This document shows positions 39,318-47,970 of a stretch of DNA of 64,000 nt, in pieces. Made by a program: the position numbers and the translations under genes. Under the pieces are notes generated by a model. That model worked only from the letters and a program-made list of their open reading frames with translations. It searched no databases and was not told the origin of the DNA. This DNA is from JAJFUE01 sp039683515 (GTDB lineage Bacteria > Sumerlaeota > Sumerlaeia > MVZB01): NCBI GenBank assembly GCA_039683515.1, contig JBDKRG010000052.1:36953-100952 (forward strand), given 5' to 3'. Position 1 is the first letter of the stretch. Each line of letters begins with the position of its first letter.

Positions 39318-40697
39318 GTGAGCGATCAAGCCCAATCCGATCCCCGCCGCAGGCTTGCTTCGGTTTCGGCCCTGCTCGACCTGCCGCGCGTCCAGGAGCT
39401 CGTCGCCGCCTATTCGCGGCCGCAGGTCCTCGACGCCCTGCGCGAGACGCTCGACGCCGCCCGCGCCGGCCTCGCCGCCGACGCCGAGCCCCCCGACGCC
39501 GACATGCTGGCCGAGATGGCCGCCGGCCGCCTCGAGCGCCTCGAGCTGCAACGCCTCCGCCCCGTCGTCAACGCCACCGGCATCGTCCTGCACACCGGCC
39601 TCGGGCGCGCGCCCCTTCCTGTCCGCGCCGCCCGCGCCCTCGCCGACATGCACCGCTGCTGCAACCTTCAGATCGATCTCGAGACGGGCCTGCGCGGCGC
39701 GCGCAACGCCGAGTCCGAGCGCCTCCTGTGCCGCCTGACCGGCGCCGAGGCCGCGATGCTCGTCAACAACAACGCCGCGGCCACGATGCTGATCCTCGCC
39801 GCCCTCTGCCCGGGGCGCGAGGTCGTCGTCTCGCGCGGCCAACTCATCGAGATCGGCGGCTCGTACCGCCTCCCCGACTGCATCACGTCGGCGGGCGCCA
39901 AAATGGTCGAGGTCGGCACGACCAACAAGACCCACCTGCGCGACTACGAGAACGCGCTCGGCGACTCGACCGGCGCCCTCCTGCACGTCAACCCGAGCAA
40001 CTACCGGATCGTCGGCTTCACCGAGTCGCCCACGATCGAGGAACTCGTCAGCCTCAAGAAGAAGCGCGACGTCCTGGTGATCGACGACCTCGGCTGCGGC
40101 GCGCTGATCGACCTGCGCAAGCTCGGCCTGCCGCACGAGCCGACCGCCCCCGACTCGATCCGCGCCGGCGCCGACATCTGCTGCTTCAGCGGCGACAAGC
40201 TGATCGGCGGCCCGCAGGCCGGCATCATCGTCGGCGGCAAAAAGCTCATCAAGAAAATCAAGAAGCACCCGCTCACCCGCATGCTCCGCGTCGGCAAGAT
40301 GACCGACCTCGCCCTGCAGGAGACGCTCAAGCTCTTCCTCGAGCCGATGGAAGTCCTCGTCGCCGAGAACCCGACGCTGCGCATGATCTCGATGAGCGCC
40401 GACGAAGTCAAAAAGCGCGCCCGGCGGCTGGCCGCACGGCTCGAGAAAAATCCGAAACTCAAGGCGCGCGTCTTCGAGGGCGCGAGCGAAGTCGGCGGCG
40501 GATCGCTCCCGGGCACGCCGCTGCCGACCTGGCTCATCGGCCTGCGCCGGGAGGGGATGTCGGCCGACCAGCTCAGCCGCGCGCTGCGCCTGGCCGAGCC
40601 CCCCATCATCGCCCGCATCGAAAACGAAGAGGTGCTGCTCGACCTGCGCACCGTGCTGGAAGAGGAAGAGACCCTGATAACACAAATAAACCTCTAA
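39318..40697 (+). CDS. selA: L-seryl-tRNA(Sec) selenium transferase
   Basis: 459 residues. This PLP enzyme converts Ser-tRNA-Sec to Sec-tRNA-Sec using selenophosphate. Visible: the N-terminal domain SALLDLPRVQELV, NATGIVLHTGLGRAP, NNNAAATMLIL, and the PLP Lys in FSGDKLIGGPQAG (~residue 295). The length matches the family (450-470). GTG 39318 is the only sensible start; its ribosome-binding site is not obvious because the 30-bp hairpin ends 16 nt upstream. It is followed by an S23/IVP cassette and selD in the same direction. Confidence 0.97.
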   Translation: MSDQAQSDPRRRLASVSALLDLPRVQELVAAYSRPQVLDALRETLDAARAGLAADAEPPDADMLAEMAAGRLERLELQRLRPVVNATGIVLHTGLGRAPLPVRAARALADMHRCCNLQIDLETGLRGARNAESERLLCRLTGAEAAMLVNNNAAATMLILAALCPGREVVVSRGQLIEIGGSYRLPDCITSAGAKMVEVGTTNKTHLRDYENALGDSTGALLHVNPSNYRIVGFTESPTIEELVSLKKKRDVLVIDDLGCGALIDLRKLGLPHEPTAPDSIRAGADICCFSGDKLIGGPQAGIIVGGKKLIKKIKKHPLTRMLRVGKMTDLALQETLKLFLEPMEVLVAENPTLRMISMSADEVKKRARRLAARLEKNPKLKARVFEGASEVGGGSLPGTPLPTWLIGLRREGMSADQLSRALRLAEPPIIARIENEEVLLDLRTVLEEEETLITQINL

Positions 40698-40730
40698 TAA
40701 GTTGCTAGTTTCTAGTTGCTAGTTTCTAGT
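40692..40730. repeat. 39-bp inverted repeat, left arm (TAGTTTC word)
   Basis: It begins CTCTAATAAGTT and continues in GCTAGTTTCTAG units. It is complementary to 41120-41158 at 33 of 39 positions. It starts within the last codons of selA and ends just before the IVP ribosome-binding site. The same word, also preceded by CTAATAAGTT, recurs at 63892-63921. Confidence 0.85.
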
Positions 40731-40744
40731 AGAGAGGAAAAGTG

Positions 40745-41119
40745 ATGGCCGCTTTCAGGAAATTCGAGGATATTGATGCTTGGCAGAAGGCGAGAGAACT
40801 GGCGAACTTGATTTACTCGATAACGGATAACGAAATCTTCGGCAACGACTTCGCAATGAAAAATCAGATCCGCCGTTCAGCGCTGATCGCAATGACCTCG
40901 ATCGCCGACGGTTTTTGCCGGGACAGCAATCAGGAATTCGGAAATTGTCTTGGTCAGGCCAAGGGCGCCACCGCCGAAACCAGATCACTGCTATACGTCT
41001 CTCTCGATCGACACTACATCAGTGAAGAAAACTTTCTAAAAGCCTCGGCTTTTGCCACCGATGTCGAAAGACTTGCCAGTGGATTGATGAAATACCTGCG
41101 TTCCGGATTGAAATCATGA
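40745..41119 (+). CDS. S23/IVP-type four-helix bundle protein
   Basis: 124 residues of the family first seen in 23S rRNA intervening sequences (four-helix bundle, PF05635-like, related to Avd of diversity-generating retroelements). The signatures are FRKFEDIDAWQKARELA, then QIRRSALIAMTSIADGFCR and FGNCLGQAKGATAETRSLL. ATG 40745 has a GAGAGGAAA ribosome-binding site. The function is unknown. The gene sits between selA and selD and is flanked at both ends by a 39-bp inverted repeat, which abuts the stop codon on the right and ends about 14 nt before the start on the left. That suggests a compact mobile cassette. No rRNA is near. Confidence 0.9.
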   Translation: MAAFRKFEDIDAWQKARELANLIYSITDNEIFGNDFAMKNQIRRSALIAMTSIADGFCRDSNQEFGNCLGQAKGATAETRSLLYVSLDRHYISEENFLKASAFATDVERLASGLMKYLRSGLKS

Positions 41120-41158
41120 ACTCGAAACTAGAAACTAGAAACTCGAAACTTGATAGAG
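41120..41158. repeat. 39-bp inverted repeat, right arm
   Basis: It begins on the base after the IVP stop codon and consists of GAAACTAGAAACT units ending TAGAG. It pairs with 40692-40730. A frame starting here (ATG 41116) would prefix SelD with repeat-encoded residues and is not taken as the true start. Confidence 0.85.
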
Positions 41159-41205
41159 TGGATCTCTCTTCAAACAAAATAGATCTCTCCCGCCGCCAGA
41201 AGGTC

Positions 41206-42753
41206 ATGGCCCGCAGCAAAAAGCTTGGCCATTGCATTTGCCAGCCGGCCAAGAACTGCCCGTGCGACACGCTGATCAACCACAACGTCTGCCCGTGCGC
41301 CGGCGAGCGCATGCCCGCGGGCGCCGCGACCGTCGCCCTGACCAAGACCGTCCGCCGCGCCGGCTGCGCCAGCAAGATCGGCCAGGGGGACTTGAAGCGC
41401 ATCCTTTCGGCGCTGCCGGAAATCAACGACGAGAACGTCCTTGTCGGCGCGGCCGCGGGCGACGACGCCGGCATCTACAAGCTCAACGACACCCAGGCCC
41501 TCGTCCAGACCGTCGATGTCTTCGCGCCGGTGGTCGACGACCCCTACCTGTTCGGCCAGATCGCCGCGGCCAACTCCCTCAGCGACGTCTACGCGATGGG
41601 CGGCCGCCCCCTCACGGCGCTTTCGATCGTCGGCTTCCCGATCGAGGAGCTCGACGGCTCGATCATGCAGTCGATCCTGGCCGGCGGCATCGACAAGCTC
41701 AACGAGGCCGGCTGCGCCCTCGTCGGCGGCCACTCGATCAACGACGTCGAAACCAAGTGCGGCTTCGCCATCACCGGCCTCGTCGACATCAAGCGCGTCG
41801 TCGAGCGCGGCCGGGCCCGCCCCGGCGACGCCCTCGTCCTCACCAAGCCGCTCGGCACCGGCATGATCGCCTTCGGCGCGCAGATCGGCCGCATCCGCCC
41901 CGAGTGGCTCGACATCGTCGGCCGCTCGATGGCCACGCTCAACCGCGACGCCGCCGAACTGATGACGAAACACAACGCCAACGCCTGCACCGACGTCACC
42001 GGCTTCGGCCTCGCCGGCCACCTCGTCGAAATGGCCCGCACCAGCGGCGTCTCCGCCGAGATCGAGCTGGAAAAGCTCCCCGTCTTCGCCGCCGCCGAGG
42101 CCTGCCTGCGCGACGAAATCCTCTCCGGCGCCATCGAGCGCAACCAGGAATACGCCATGGCGTGGGTTCATCCTGCGCCCGACGTCCCGGCCTGGGCGCT
42201 CCCGATCCTCTACGACCCGCAAACCTCCGGCGGCCTGCTCGTGAGCCTCCCCGCCGGCCGCGCCGAAGCCTACGTCGCCGACATGCTCGCCCGCGGCCAC
42301 GCCGCCACGACCGTCATCGGCCGGGTCTGCGGCAGCCCGAGCGAGATCAAGCTCACCGTCATCGGCAAGGAACTCAAGAACCTGATCGAGAGCCAGGAGA
42401 AAGTCTTCATGGAAATCAAGAACCAGCCCGCCGCCCAGGCCGACGAACCCTGCTGCGCCAACCCGCCCGCGGTCGACGACGACGACGCGGCCCCGGCCCT
42501 CGCCCAGTTCCAGGAATTCATGAAGGCCGCCAGCAAGCCCGGCCTCGTCGACCGCCGCGCGAAGAAACTGATGGCCATTGCGCTCTCCATCGCGGCCCGC
42601 TGCGAGCCGTGCCTCGTCAGCCACCTCAAGACCGGCCGCGCCATGGGCCTGACCCAGGCCGAAATCGACGAGGCGGCCGCGCTCGCCGTCAGCTTCGGCG
42701 GCTGTTCGGCGTTCATGTTCTACAAGACGATCCTCAATTCCATCAAAGAATAA
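41206..42753 (+). CDS. selD: Selenide, water dikinase fused to an AhpD-like domain
   Basis: 515 residues, three parts. (1) Residues 1-40 form a small Cys-rich segment, C10-x-C12, C18-x-C20, C29-x-C31, possibly metal-binding. (2) Residues ~45-400 are SelD, which makes selenophosphate from selenide and ATP. The catalytic Cys54 and Lys57 (AGCASK) and the DDAG and TDVTGFGLAGHL motifs are present; position 54 is Cys, not Sec. (3) Residues ~420-515 form a carboxymuconolactone decarboxylase/AhpD-like domain with a redox CEPCxxxH motif (Cys466, Cys469, His473), which could feed reduced selenium to SelD. ATG 41206 has AGAAGG just upstream; the start at 41116 would add repeat-encoded residues. Confidence 0.93.
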   Translation: MARSKKLGHCICQPAKNCPCDTLINHNVCPCAGERMPAGAATVALTKTVRRAGCASKIGQGDLKRILSALPEINDENVLVGAAAGDDAGIYKLNDTQALVQTVDVFAPVVDDPYLFGQIAAANSLSDVYAMGGRPLTALSIVGFPIEELDGSIMQSILAGGIDKLNEAGCALVGGHSINDVETKCGFAITGLVDIKRVVERGRARPGDALVLTKPLGTGMIAFGAQIGRIRPEWLDIVGRSMATLNRDAAELMTKHNANACTDVTGFGLAGHLVEMARTSGVSAEIELEKLPVFAAAEACLRDEILSGAIERNQEYAMAWVHPAPDVPAWALPILYDPQTSGGLLVSLPAGRAEAYVADMLARGHAATTVIGRVCGSPSEIKLTVIGKELKNLIESQEKVFMEIKNQPAAQADEPCCANPPAVDDDDAAPALAQFQEFMKAASKPGLVDRRAKKLMAIALSIAARCEPCLVSHLKTGRAMGLTQAEIDEAAALAVSFGGCSAFMFYKTILNSIKE

Positions 42754-42759
42754 GCCCCG

Positions 42760-44100
42760 ATGCCGCGCCACGAACAGAAGCTGCTCGCCGTCCTGGGAAT
42801 TCTGATCCTGATTCGCGCCTCGCTGCTGGCCTGGGTGATCGTGGCCAACCCGGGCGTCTGCATGTTCCCCGACAGCCCGAGCTACGAGGAACCCGCCCGC
42901 GCCATGCTCCAGTATGGCCGGTTCGCGCAGTTCCCGAGGGAGCCGCTCGTCCCCGAGACGCTCCGCACGCCCGGCTACCCCCTGCTCATCGCGGCCGTCT
43001 ACGGCGTCGTCGGCGAAAGCCGCCAGGCCGTCCTGTTCGTCCAGGCGCTCCTCGACGCCATCCTCATTGTCATTTTGTTTTTCCTCGGCCGGCGCCTGTG
43101 GTCGGCCAACGCCGGCTTGATCGCGGCGGTCGTCTACGCGCTCAATCTCACGGCGTTCGACCAGGCCCGGTACCTCCTCTCCGACAGCCCGTTCGTGTTC
43201 CTCATGACGGTCGTCCTCCTCCTCGGCTGCAAGCTTGCCCTGCCGGCCAAGCGCCCCGTCCTCATGGCCCTCGCGTTCGGATCGATCGCCGCGTTCGCCT
43301 GCCTCGTCCGGCCGATTCTCTATTACTGGGCGGCGATTCTTGTCGCATGGCTTGTCTTTCTCGCCGCCGGGAAAACCATCCCATGGCGGGCCGTCGCCGC
43401 CGGCGTCCTCCCGTGGATCCTGATCGTCGGCGGCTGGCAGGTCCGCAACAGGCTCGCCACCGGCGACGCCACCTTCAGCCAGATCCAGAACGTGAACATT
43501 TACCTCTACCGCGCGGCCGATATCCTCTCGCGCAAAACCCGCCAGCCGTTCGCCGTCGTGCAGGAGCAACTCCGGTCCAAGCTCAACGCCGAGACCGCCG
43601 GCCTCTCGCAAACCCAAATCTACCGGGAAATGAAAAAACGCGGCCTCGCCGTCATCAAGGCCGAGCCGAAATACCTGCTCCGGTCGCAGGTCGCCGGCGC
43701 GCTCAAACTGATCGTCGGCCGCGCCTCCCTCAGCGTTTACTCGAATTCCGGCGGCAGGCTCGAATACACCCAGGGCGTCCTCAGCGACCTGTTCCGCATG
43801 TCGCCCGCCGCATACTGGCGCAAATGGCTCCGCCCGCACACGCTCCTGTGCATCATGCTCTTCCTCGAATACGCGCTCCTGCTCATCGTCTATGCCTGCC
43901 TGATCGTTTCGGCCGCCATCGTCGCGCGCCGCCGCGACATGCTGCCGATTCACCTCTTCCTGCTCGTCACGCTCGTCTATTTCGTCGCCGTCTCGGCCGG
44001 TCCCGAAGCCTACTCGCGCCTGCGCCTCCCCATCGAGCCGATCCTCGCCCTCTACGCAGCCTTCGCCCTCACCCACCTCCGCCGCAAGACCGCCCAATAG
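42760..44100 (+). CDS. GT39-like membrane glycosyltransferase
   Basis: 446 residues, about ten membrane helices, GT-C type. Periplasmic loop 1 carries FPDSPSYEEPARAML, with the acidic pair expected of GT39 donors, and RTPGYPLLIAAVY is a typical second motif. The large C-terminal soluble domain of ArnT is missing, so this is a short relative. The start lies 6 nt after selD, so it is likely co-transcribed, but no link to selenium is known. The acceptor is unknown. Confidence 0.75.
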   Translation: MPRHEQKLLAVLGILILIRASLLAWVIVANPGVCMFPDSPSYEEPARAMLQYGRFAQFPREPLVPETLRTPGYPLLIAAVYGVVGESRQAVLFVQALLDAILIVILFFLGRRLWSANAGLIAAVVYALNLTAFDQARYLLSDSPFVFLMTVVLLLGCKLALPAKRPVLMALAFGSIAAFACLVRPILYYWAAILVAWLVFLAAGKTIPWRAVAAGVLPWILIVGGWQVRNRLATGDATFSQIQNVNIYLYRAADILSRKTRQPFAVVQEQLRSKLNAETAGLSQTQIYREMKKRGLAVIKAEPKYLLRSQVAGALKLIVGRASLSVYSNSGGRLEYTQGVLSDLFRMSPAAYWRKWLRPHTLLCIMLFLEYALLLIVYACLIVSAAIVARRRDMLPIHLFLLVTLVYFVAVSAGPEAYSRLRLPIEPILALYAAFALTHLRRKTAQ

Positions 44101-44226
44101 CCCATCATCCCCGTCATCCCCATTCTTCCCGTCGCCGCCATGTTTGTTTAGATATGATCTGTTTTGATGTTGACTATTTATTTATGGCCGTTATATCCTC
44201 CTCTTGTCCAAGGGAGGCCTCATACC

Positions 44227-45297
44227 ATGAAACGCTTTCATTTTTTCCGCGCGCTTGCCGCCTTCGCCCTGCTGGCCATGTTCGCCGCGCTGCCCACCCG
44301 GGCCCGCGCGCTCGACCTGTGGCCGCTGGCCGAGTTCACCGACGAGCGCACCATGATCCTTTACCCCTTCTACGTCCACGAGGGGGATTTCATCATGGCG
44401 TTTCCGTTTTATTACCGCACGAACCAGGGCCACGACACCCACCTGCTGTGGCCGATGGTGAAGTTGCGCGACGGCCGCCTCACCCGCCTCGTTCCGGTCT
44501 GGCTCTCGAGCGACTCCGGCACGTTCACGATCATCCCGCTCATGCACCAGACCCCCGAATACACGATGTGGACCGTCCCGCCCATTTACACCCGGACCGA
44601 CGGCAAGTTCATCGGCGTCTTCCCGTTCTTCGCCAGGTCCCCGAACATGATGTTCGTCGCCCCCGACTTCTACATGAAGAAAACCCAGGGCGAAACGTAT
44701 TGGACCGTCTGGCCGTTCTGCTTCTATGACCGCGACCCGTCCGGCGTGAACGTGTGGGCCTTCCCGTTCTTCATGTCCTCCCGGTCCGGCTCCGACTCGA
44801 GCCTGTGGTGCTTCCCGGTCTATCGCACCGAATCGCCCGGCCAGACCGAGACGCTCGTTTTCCCGCTGTATTACAACCGCCACGAAAAAACCGCCGGCGG
44901 CGAAAGTCGCGATTTCTGGCTGTTTCCGTGGGTCTGCGGCGACTCGCCGACCGAATCCTACTCCGGCCTGCTCCCCGTGTATTACGCGAGCAAGAACACT
45001 TCATCCAGCGGCGAGACCGAGCACCGCTTCAACCTGCTGTGGCCGCTCTACCACCGCGAGCGCGTCGAGCGCGCCGGCGCCGAGATCTCCTACTACCGCC
45101 GCTTCCTGGTTTTCTCGGACGCGAAAGAACGCGACGGCACGCGCGAGTTCGGCTTCCTCGGCATCACGCACGAAACCACGCCGGGCCAGAAAACCACGCC
45201 GCCGCCCCCCGCGCCGTCGACCAGGCCGCAGGCCGCGAGCCCCACCCCCGCGCCGCCCGCAAAGCCGGATCCCCAGGCCAACAATTTTTGGAATTAG
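44227..45297 (+). CDS. Secreted protein with WPF/FPF-type repeats
   Basis: 356 residues. The signal peptide covers about 1-28 (ALPTRARA). The body is a run of roughly ten short repeats of form (L/F)(W/F)P(L/F/M) ... YY or FF: LDLWPLAEF, ILYPFYVHEGDF, FPFYYRT, LLWPMVKL, VFPFFARSP, VWPFCFYD, WAFPFFMSS, FPLYYNRH, LLWPLYHRE. Such repeats suggest a beta-solenoid or beta-propeller-like surface. The C-terminus is a Pro-rich tail. ATG 44227 has a GGGAGG ribosome-binding site. I recognise no named family. It overlaps the convergent radical SAM gene by 4 nt. Confidence 0.7.
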   Translation: MKRFHFFRALAAFALLAMFAALPTRARALDLWPLAEFTDERTMILYPFYVHEGDFIMAFPFYYRTNQGHDTHLLWPMVKLRDGRLTRLVPVWLSSDSGTFTIIPLMHQTPEYTMWTVPPIYTRTDGKFIGVFPFFARSPNMMFVAPDFYMKKTQGETYWTVWPFCFYDRDPSGVNVWAFPFFMSSRSGSDSSLWCFPVYRTESPGQTETLVFPLYYNRHEKTAGGESRDFWLFPWVCGDSPTESYSGLLPVYYASKNTSSSGETEHRFNLLWPLYHRERVERAGAEISYYRRFLVFSDAKERDGTREFGFLGITHETTPGQKTTPPPPAPSTRPQAASPTPAPPAKPDPQANNFWN

Positions 45298-47882
45298 TCC
45301 GTGTCCGTCCGTGCCGGTCCGTGTCCATCCGTGCACGTCCGTGCAAACATAAACCCCGTCCGGTCGACGTGAACGTCGACGCCGAGCACCAGCTCCCGGC
45401 CCATCATCGCGCCGAGCGCCTCGTGCGGCTTGACGAACTCGCCCTGCGCCAGGCTGATCGTCATCCCGATGCCGGCTCCGTTCGCAGCCCCGCCTTCGGG
45501 CGGAACGATCCGGACCGACTGCTTGAGGTCAACGTTGCGCTCGCCGTTTTTGCGCTGAATTCGAATCGGGAATTCCCCGGCCGCGGCAAACCGCCCGAGC
45601 GCCTCCGCGCCGTTCTCGCCGTCGTTCAGCGTCAGCCGGTAGCTCGCGTGGCTGAGGCTCGCCTCGACCGAATCGGCCTTGAGCGGAACCTCCTCGCAGC
45701 TCGCAAACGCGAGCCCCGGGATCGCGCCGGCCCGCAGCCGCTCCAGCGCCTCGGCCGCCTCGACCGGCCGCGCCATCATCATGTCGAAGACTTCGTTTTC
45801 CCCGCCCATCCCGAGCGACAGCGGCGGCCCGTGCTGCAGCCTCGGCTGCGGGTTGAACCCCTGGCTCCACGCCAGCGGCAGGCAAGAGCGCTTGATGATC
45901 GCGTGCAGAATTTTCAGGAAATCGAGGTGCGAAATGAACCGCAGCCCCTCGAGCCGCGAATACCGGATGCGCAGCCGCTGGATCGGGAGCAACCCGTTCG
46001 TAGTCCCGCCTTCGGGCGGAACCGTTTCAGCCGCCGCGGCGTGAAAGGGTTCCATGTCCTTGGCCAGCGCGTGCTCCACGCCGTCGCCGCACACCTTGCA
46101 CCCCGCGCACTTGCCGGTGTCGCAGTTCTCGACCGTGCGCCCTTCGTGACCGCGCCGGTTTTCAACCCATAAAAACCGCCGCCCGACGCCGCAATCGACG
46201 TGTTCGTACGGCAGCGTCTCGAACTCGCCGCGCCCGCGGTTGGCGTAAAATGCCGGATCGATCCCGCACTCCTCGAACGCGCGCATCCACACGTCGAACC
46301 GGAATTTTTCCTGCCAGCCCTCGAACCGCGCGCCCAACTCCCACGCGCGCCGCAGCGCCTTACCCATGCGGCGGTCGGCCCGTGCGAGCGTCGCCTCGAT
46401 GAACGCCAGGTCGATGTCGCCGACCTTGACGTCCACGCCGCGCAGCCGCTGGCGCACGTGGTCGTAGCGCCGCCACAGCTCCTCGCGCGGCATCTGCGCC
46501 TCCCACTGGAACGGCGTGTTCGCGCGCGGCACGAACGGCGACAGCGTCACGTTGAGCCGCGCCTGCTTGCCGTGCCGCCGCCGCCCCGACCGGATCGCCT
46601 CCTGGCAGATCTGCACGATCCCGTCCAGGTCCTCGTCGGTCTCCGTCGGCAGCCCGATCATGAAGTAGAACTTGATCGTCCGCCACCCGCGCCGCCACAC
46701 GTCGTCGATCAGCTCGATGAATTTCTCCTGGTCCAGCGGCTTGTTGATGACGTTGCGCAGCCGGGTCGTCCCGGCCTCGGGCGCGAACGTGAACCCGCTG
46801 CGCCGCACCTTCGCCAGCCCGTCGGCCAAGTCAACATCAAACGCATTAATCCTTAATGACGGCAGCGCGACCGAGACGCCCCGCGGCCCGAACCGCTCCG
46901 TCAGCGTGTCGATCAGCGGCGCAATCCGCGAGTAATCGGCCGCGCTGAGCGACAGCAGCGCCAGCTCGCTGTAGCCGGTCGCCTCGATCCCCCGCCGCGC
47001 GATCTCGACGATCTGCCCCACCGGCCGCTCGCTCACCGGCCGGTTGATCATCCCCGCCTGGCAGAAGCGGCAGCCGCCGACACAGCCGCGCCGGATCTCG
47101 ATCGACAGCCGGTCGTGCACCGTGCGCATGAGCGGCACGATCGGCTTGGTCGAACCCAGATCGCCCGCCAGCGCGTAATGCCGCTTTGACACCACGCTCG
47201 GGGCTCCGTCCTCGGCCCGCACCGACTCGACCGTGCCGTCCTCGTTGTACTTCGGTTCGTAAAATTCCGGCACGTAAAACCCCGGCCGCGCCGCAAGCGC
47301 CATCAGCAGCCGGCGGCGGTCCCAATTCTCCTCCCGCGCGCGGCCGCAGGTTTCCATCAGCTCCAGGACGGCCTCTTCGCCGTCGCCCACGACCAGGACA
47401 TCCATAAACGGCGCGATCGCCTCGGGCGAATACGCCCCCTCGCCGCCGCCCACGATCAGCGGCAGAGCTTCCGTCCGCTCGCGCGCCTCGAGCGGCAGCC
47501 CGGCGAGGTCGAGCATCGTCAGCACATTGGTCAGGTTGACTTCGTGCTGAAGCGTAAAGCCGATCCAGTCGAACTCGCGCAGCGGCGTCCGCGTCTCGAG
47601 CGACCACAGCGGCAGCCCCCGCTCGCGCATGAGCTTTTCCATGTCGGTCCACGGCGCGAACGCCCGCTCGGCCGCCCACCCCTCGCGCGCGTTGATCCGC
47701 TCGTACAGGATCCGGAAGCCGTGGTAGCTCATCCCGATTTCGTAGAGGTCGGGGAACGCGAGGCAGGCGCGCGCGCGCGCCGCCGGCTTGACGGCGGTGT
47801 TGAACTCGCCGCCGATATACCTCGCCGGCTTCAAGACCTGCATCAGCAGCGGCTCGATCTGTGTCCAGTCAACGGAAGTCAT
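45294..47882 (-). CDS. TIGR03960 B12-binding radical SAM protein fused to TIGR03936 (DUF2344) domain
   Basis: 862 residues. Residues 1-230 form a B12-binding-like domain. The radical SAM core has the CxxxCxxC cluster in RRGCVGGCRFCQAG. From ~630 on is a TIGR03936/DUF2344 domain (RIRYSRLEGLRFISHLDFL). The substrate is unknown; such proteins often sit near ribosome or RNase E/G genes. Oddities: two insertions of one 27-bp word in frame give VPPEGGTTN (DNA 45996-46022) and VPPEGGAAN (45480-45506). The last ~18 residues (ARTCTDGHGPARTDTD) are encoded by a GTCCGTG spacer word run, so the natural stop may have been lost. Confidence 0.88.
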   Translation of the reverse strand: MTSVDWTQIEPLLMQVLKPARYIGGEFNTAVKPAARARACLAFPDLYEIGMSYHGFRILYERINAREGWAAERAFAPWTDMEKLMRERGLPLWSLETRTPLREFDWIGFTLQHEVNLTNVLTMLDLAGLPLEARERTEALPLIVGGGEGAYSPEAIAPFMDVLVVGDGEEAVLELMETCGRAREENWDRRRLLMALAARPGFYVPEFYEPKYNEDGTVESVRAEDGAPSVVSKRHYALAGDLGSTKPIVPLMRTVHDRLSIEIRRGCVGGCRFCQAGMINRPVSERPVGQIVEIARRGIEATGYSELALLSLSAADYSRIAPLIDTLTERFGPRGVSVALPSLRINAFDVDLADGLAKVRRSGFTFAPEAGTTRLRNVINKPLDQEKFIELIDDVWRRGWRTIKFYFMIGLPTETDEDLDGIVQICQEAIRSGRRRHGKQARLNVTLSPFVPRANTPFQWEAQMPREELWRRYDHVRQRLRGVDVKVGDIDLAFIEATLARADRRMGKALRRAWELGARFEGWQEKFRFDVWMRAFEECGIDPAFYANRGRGEFETLPYEHVDCGVGRRFLWVENRRGHEGRTVENCDTGKCAGCKVCGDGVEHALAKDMEPFHAAAAETVPPEGGTTNGLLPIQRLRIRYSRLEGLRFISHLDFLKILHAIIKRSCLPLAWSQGFNPQPRLQHGPPLSLGMGGENEVFDMMMARPVEAAEALERLRAGAIPGLAFASCEEVPLKADSVEASLSHASYRLTLNDGENGAEALGRFAAAGEFPIRIQRKNGERNVDLKQSVRIVPPEGGAANGAGIGMTISLAQGEFVKPHEALGAMMGRELVLGVDVHVDRTGFMFARTCTDGHGPARTDTD
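45298..45345. repeat. GTCCGTG(T/C) word tandem
   Basis: Degenerate GTCCGT units in both directions of reading; it encodes the tail of the radical SAM protein. The same word occurs at ~30596-30640. Confidence 0.75.
45480..45506. repeat. 27-bp palindromic word inside coding sequence, copy 1
   Basis: Centre CCGCC-TTCG-GGCGG. It matches the copy at 45996-46022 at 25 of 27 positions. It is read in frame as VPPEGGAAN. Confidence 0.9.
45996..46022. repeat. 27-bp palindromic word inside coding sequence, copy 2
   Basis: Same palindrome, GTTC at one edge and GAAC at the other; read in frame as VPPEGGTTN. Confidence 0.9.
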
Positions 47883-47941
47883 GCGCGAGCGATCCCCCTG
47901 GAGGGATCATAGCGTTTCACCGCGCACAATACACTGAAAAC

Positions 47942-47970
47942 CCGGTCCATTCGGTCCATTCGGTCCATTT
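47942..47970. repeat. GGTCCATTC word tandem
   Basis: Three GGTCCATT(C/T) units; a relative of 32691-32729. Confidence 0.75.

Noticed and set aside
40745..41119. 23S rRNA intervening sequence
   Set aside because: No rRNA sequence flanks the IVP gene; it lies between selA and selD.
41116..41205. Start of SelD at ATG 41116
   Set aside because: The first residues (MNSKLETRNSKL) are encoded by the inverted-repeat word; ATG 41206 has a ribosome-binding site and begins the Cys-rich module.
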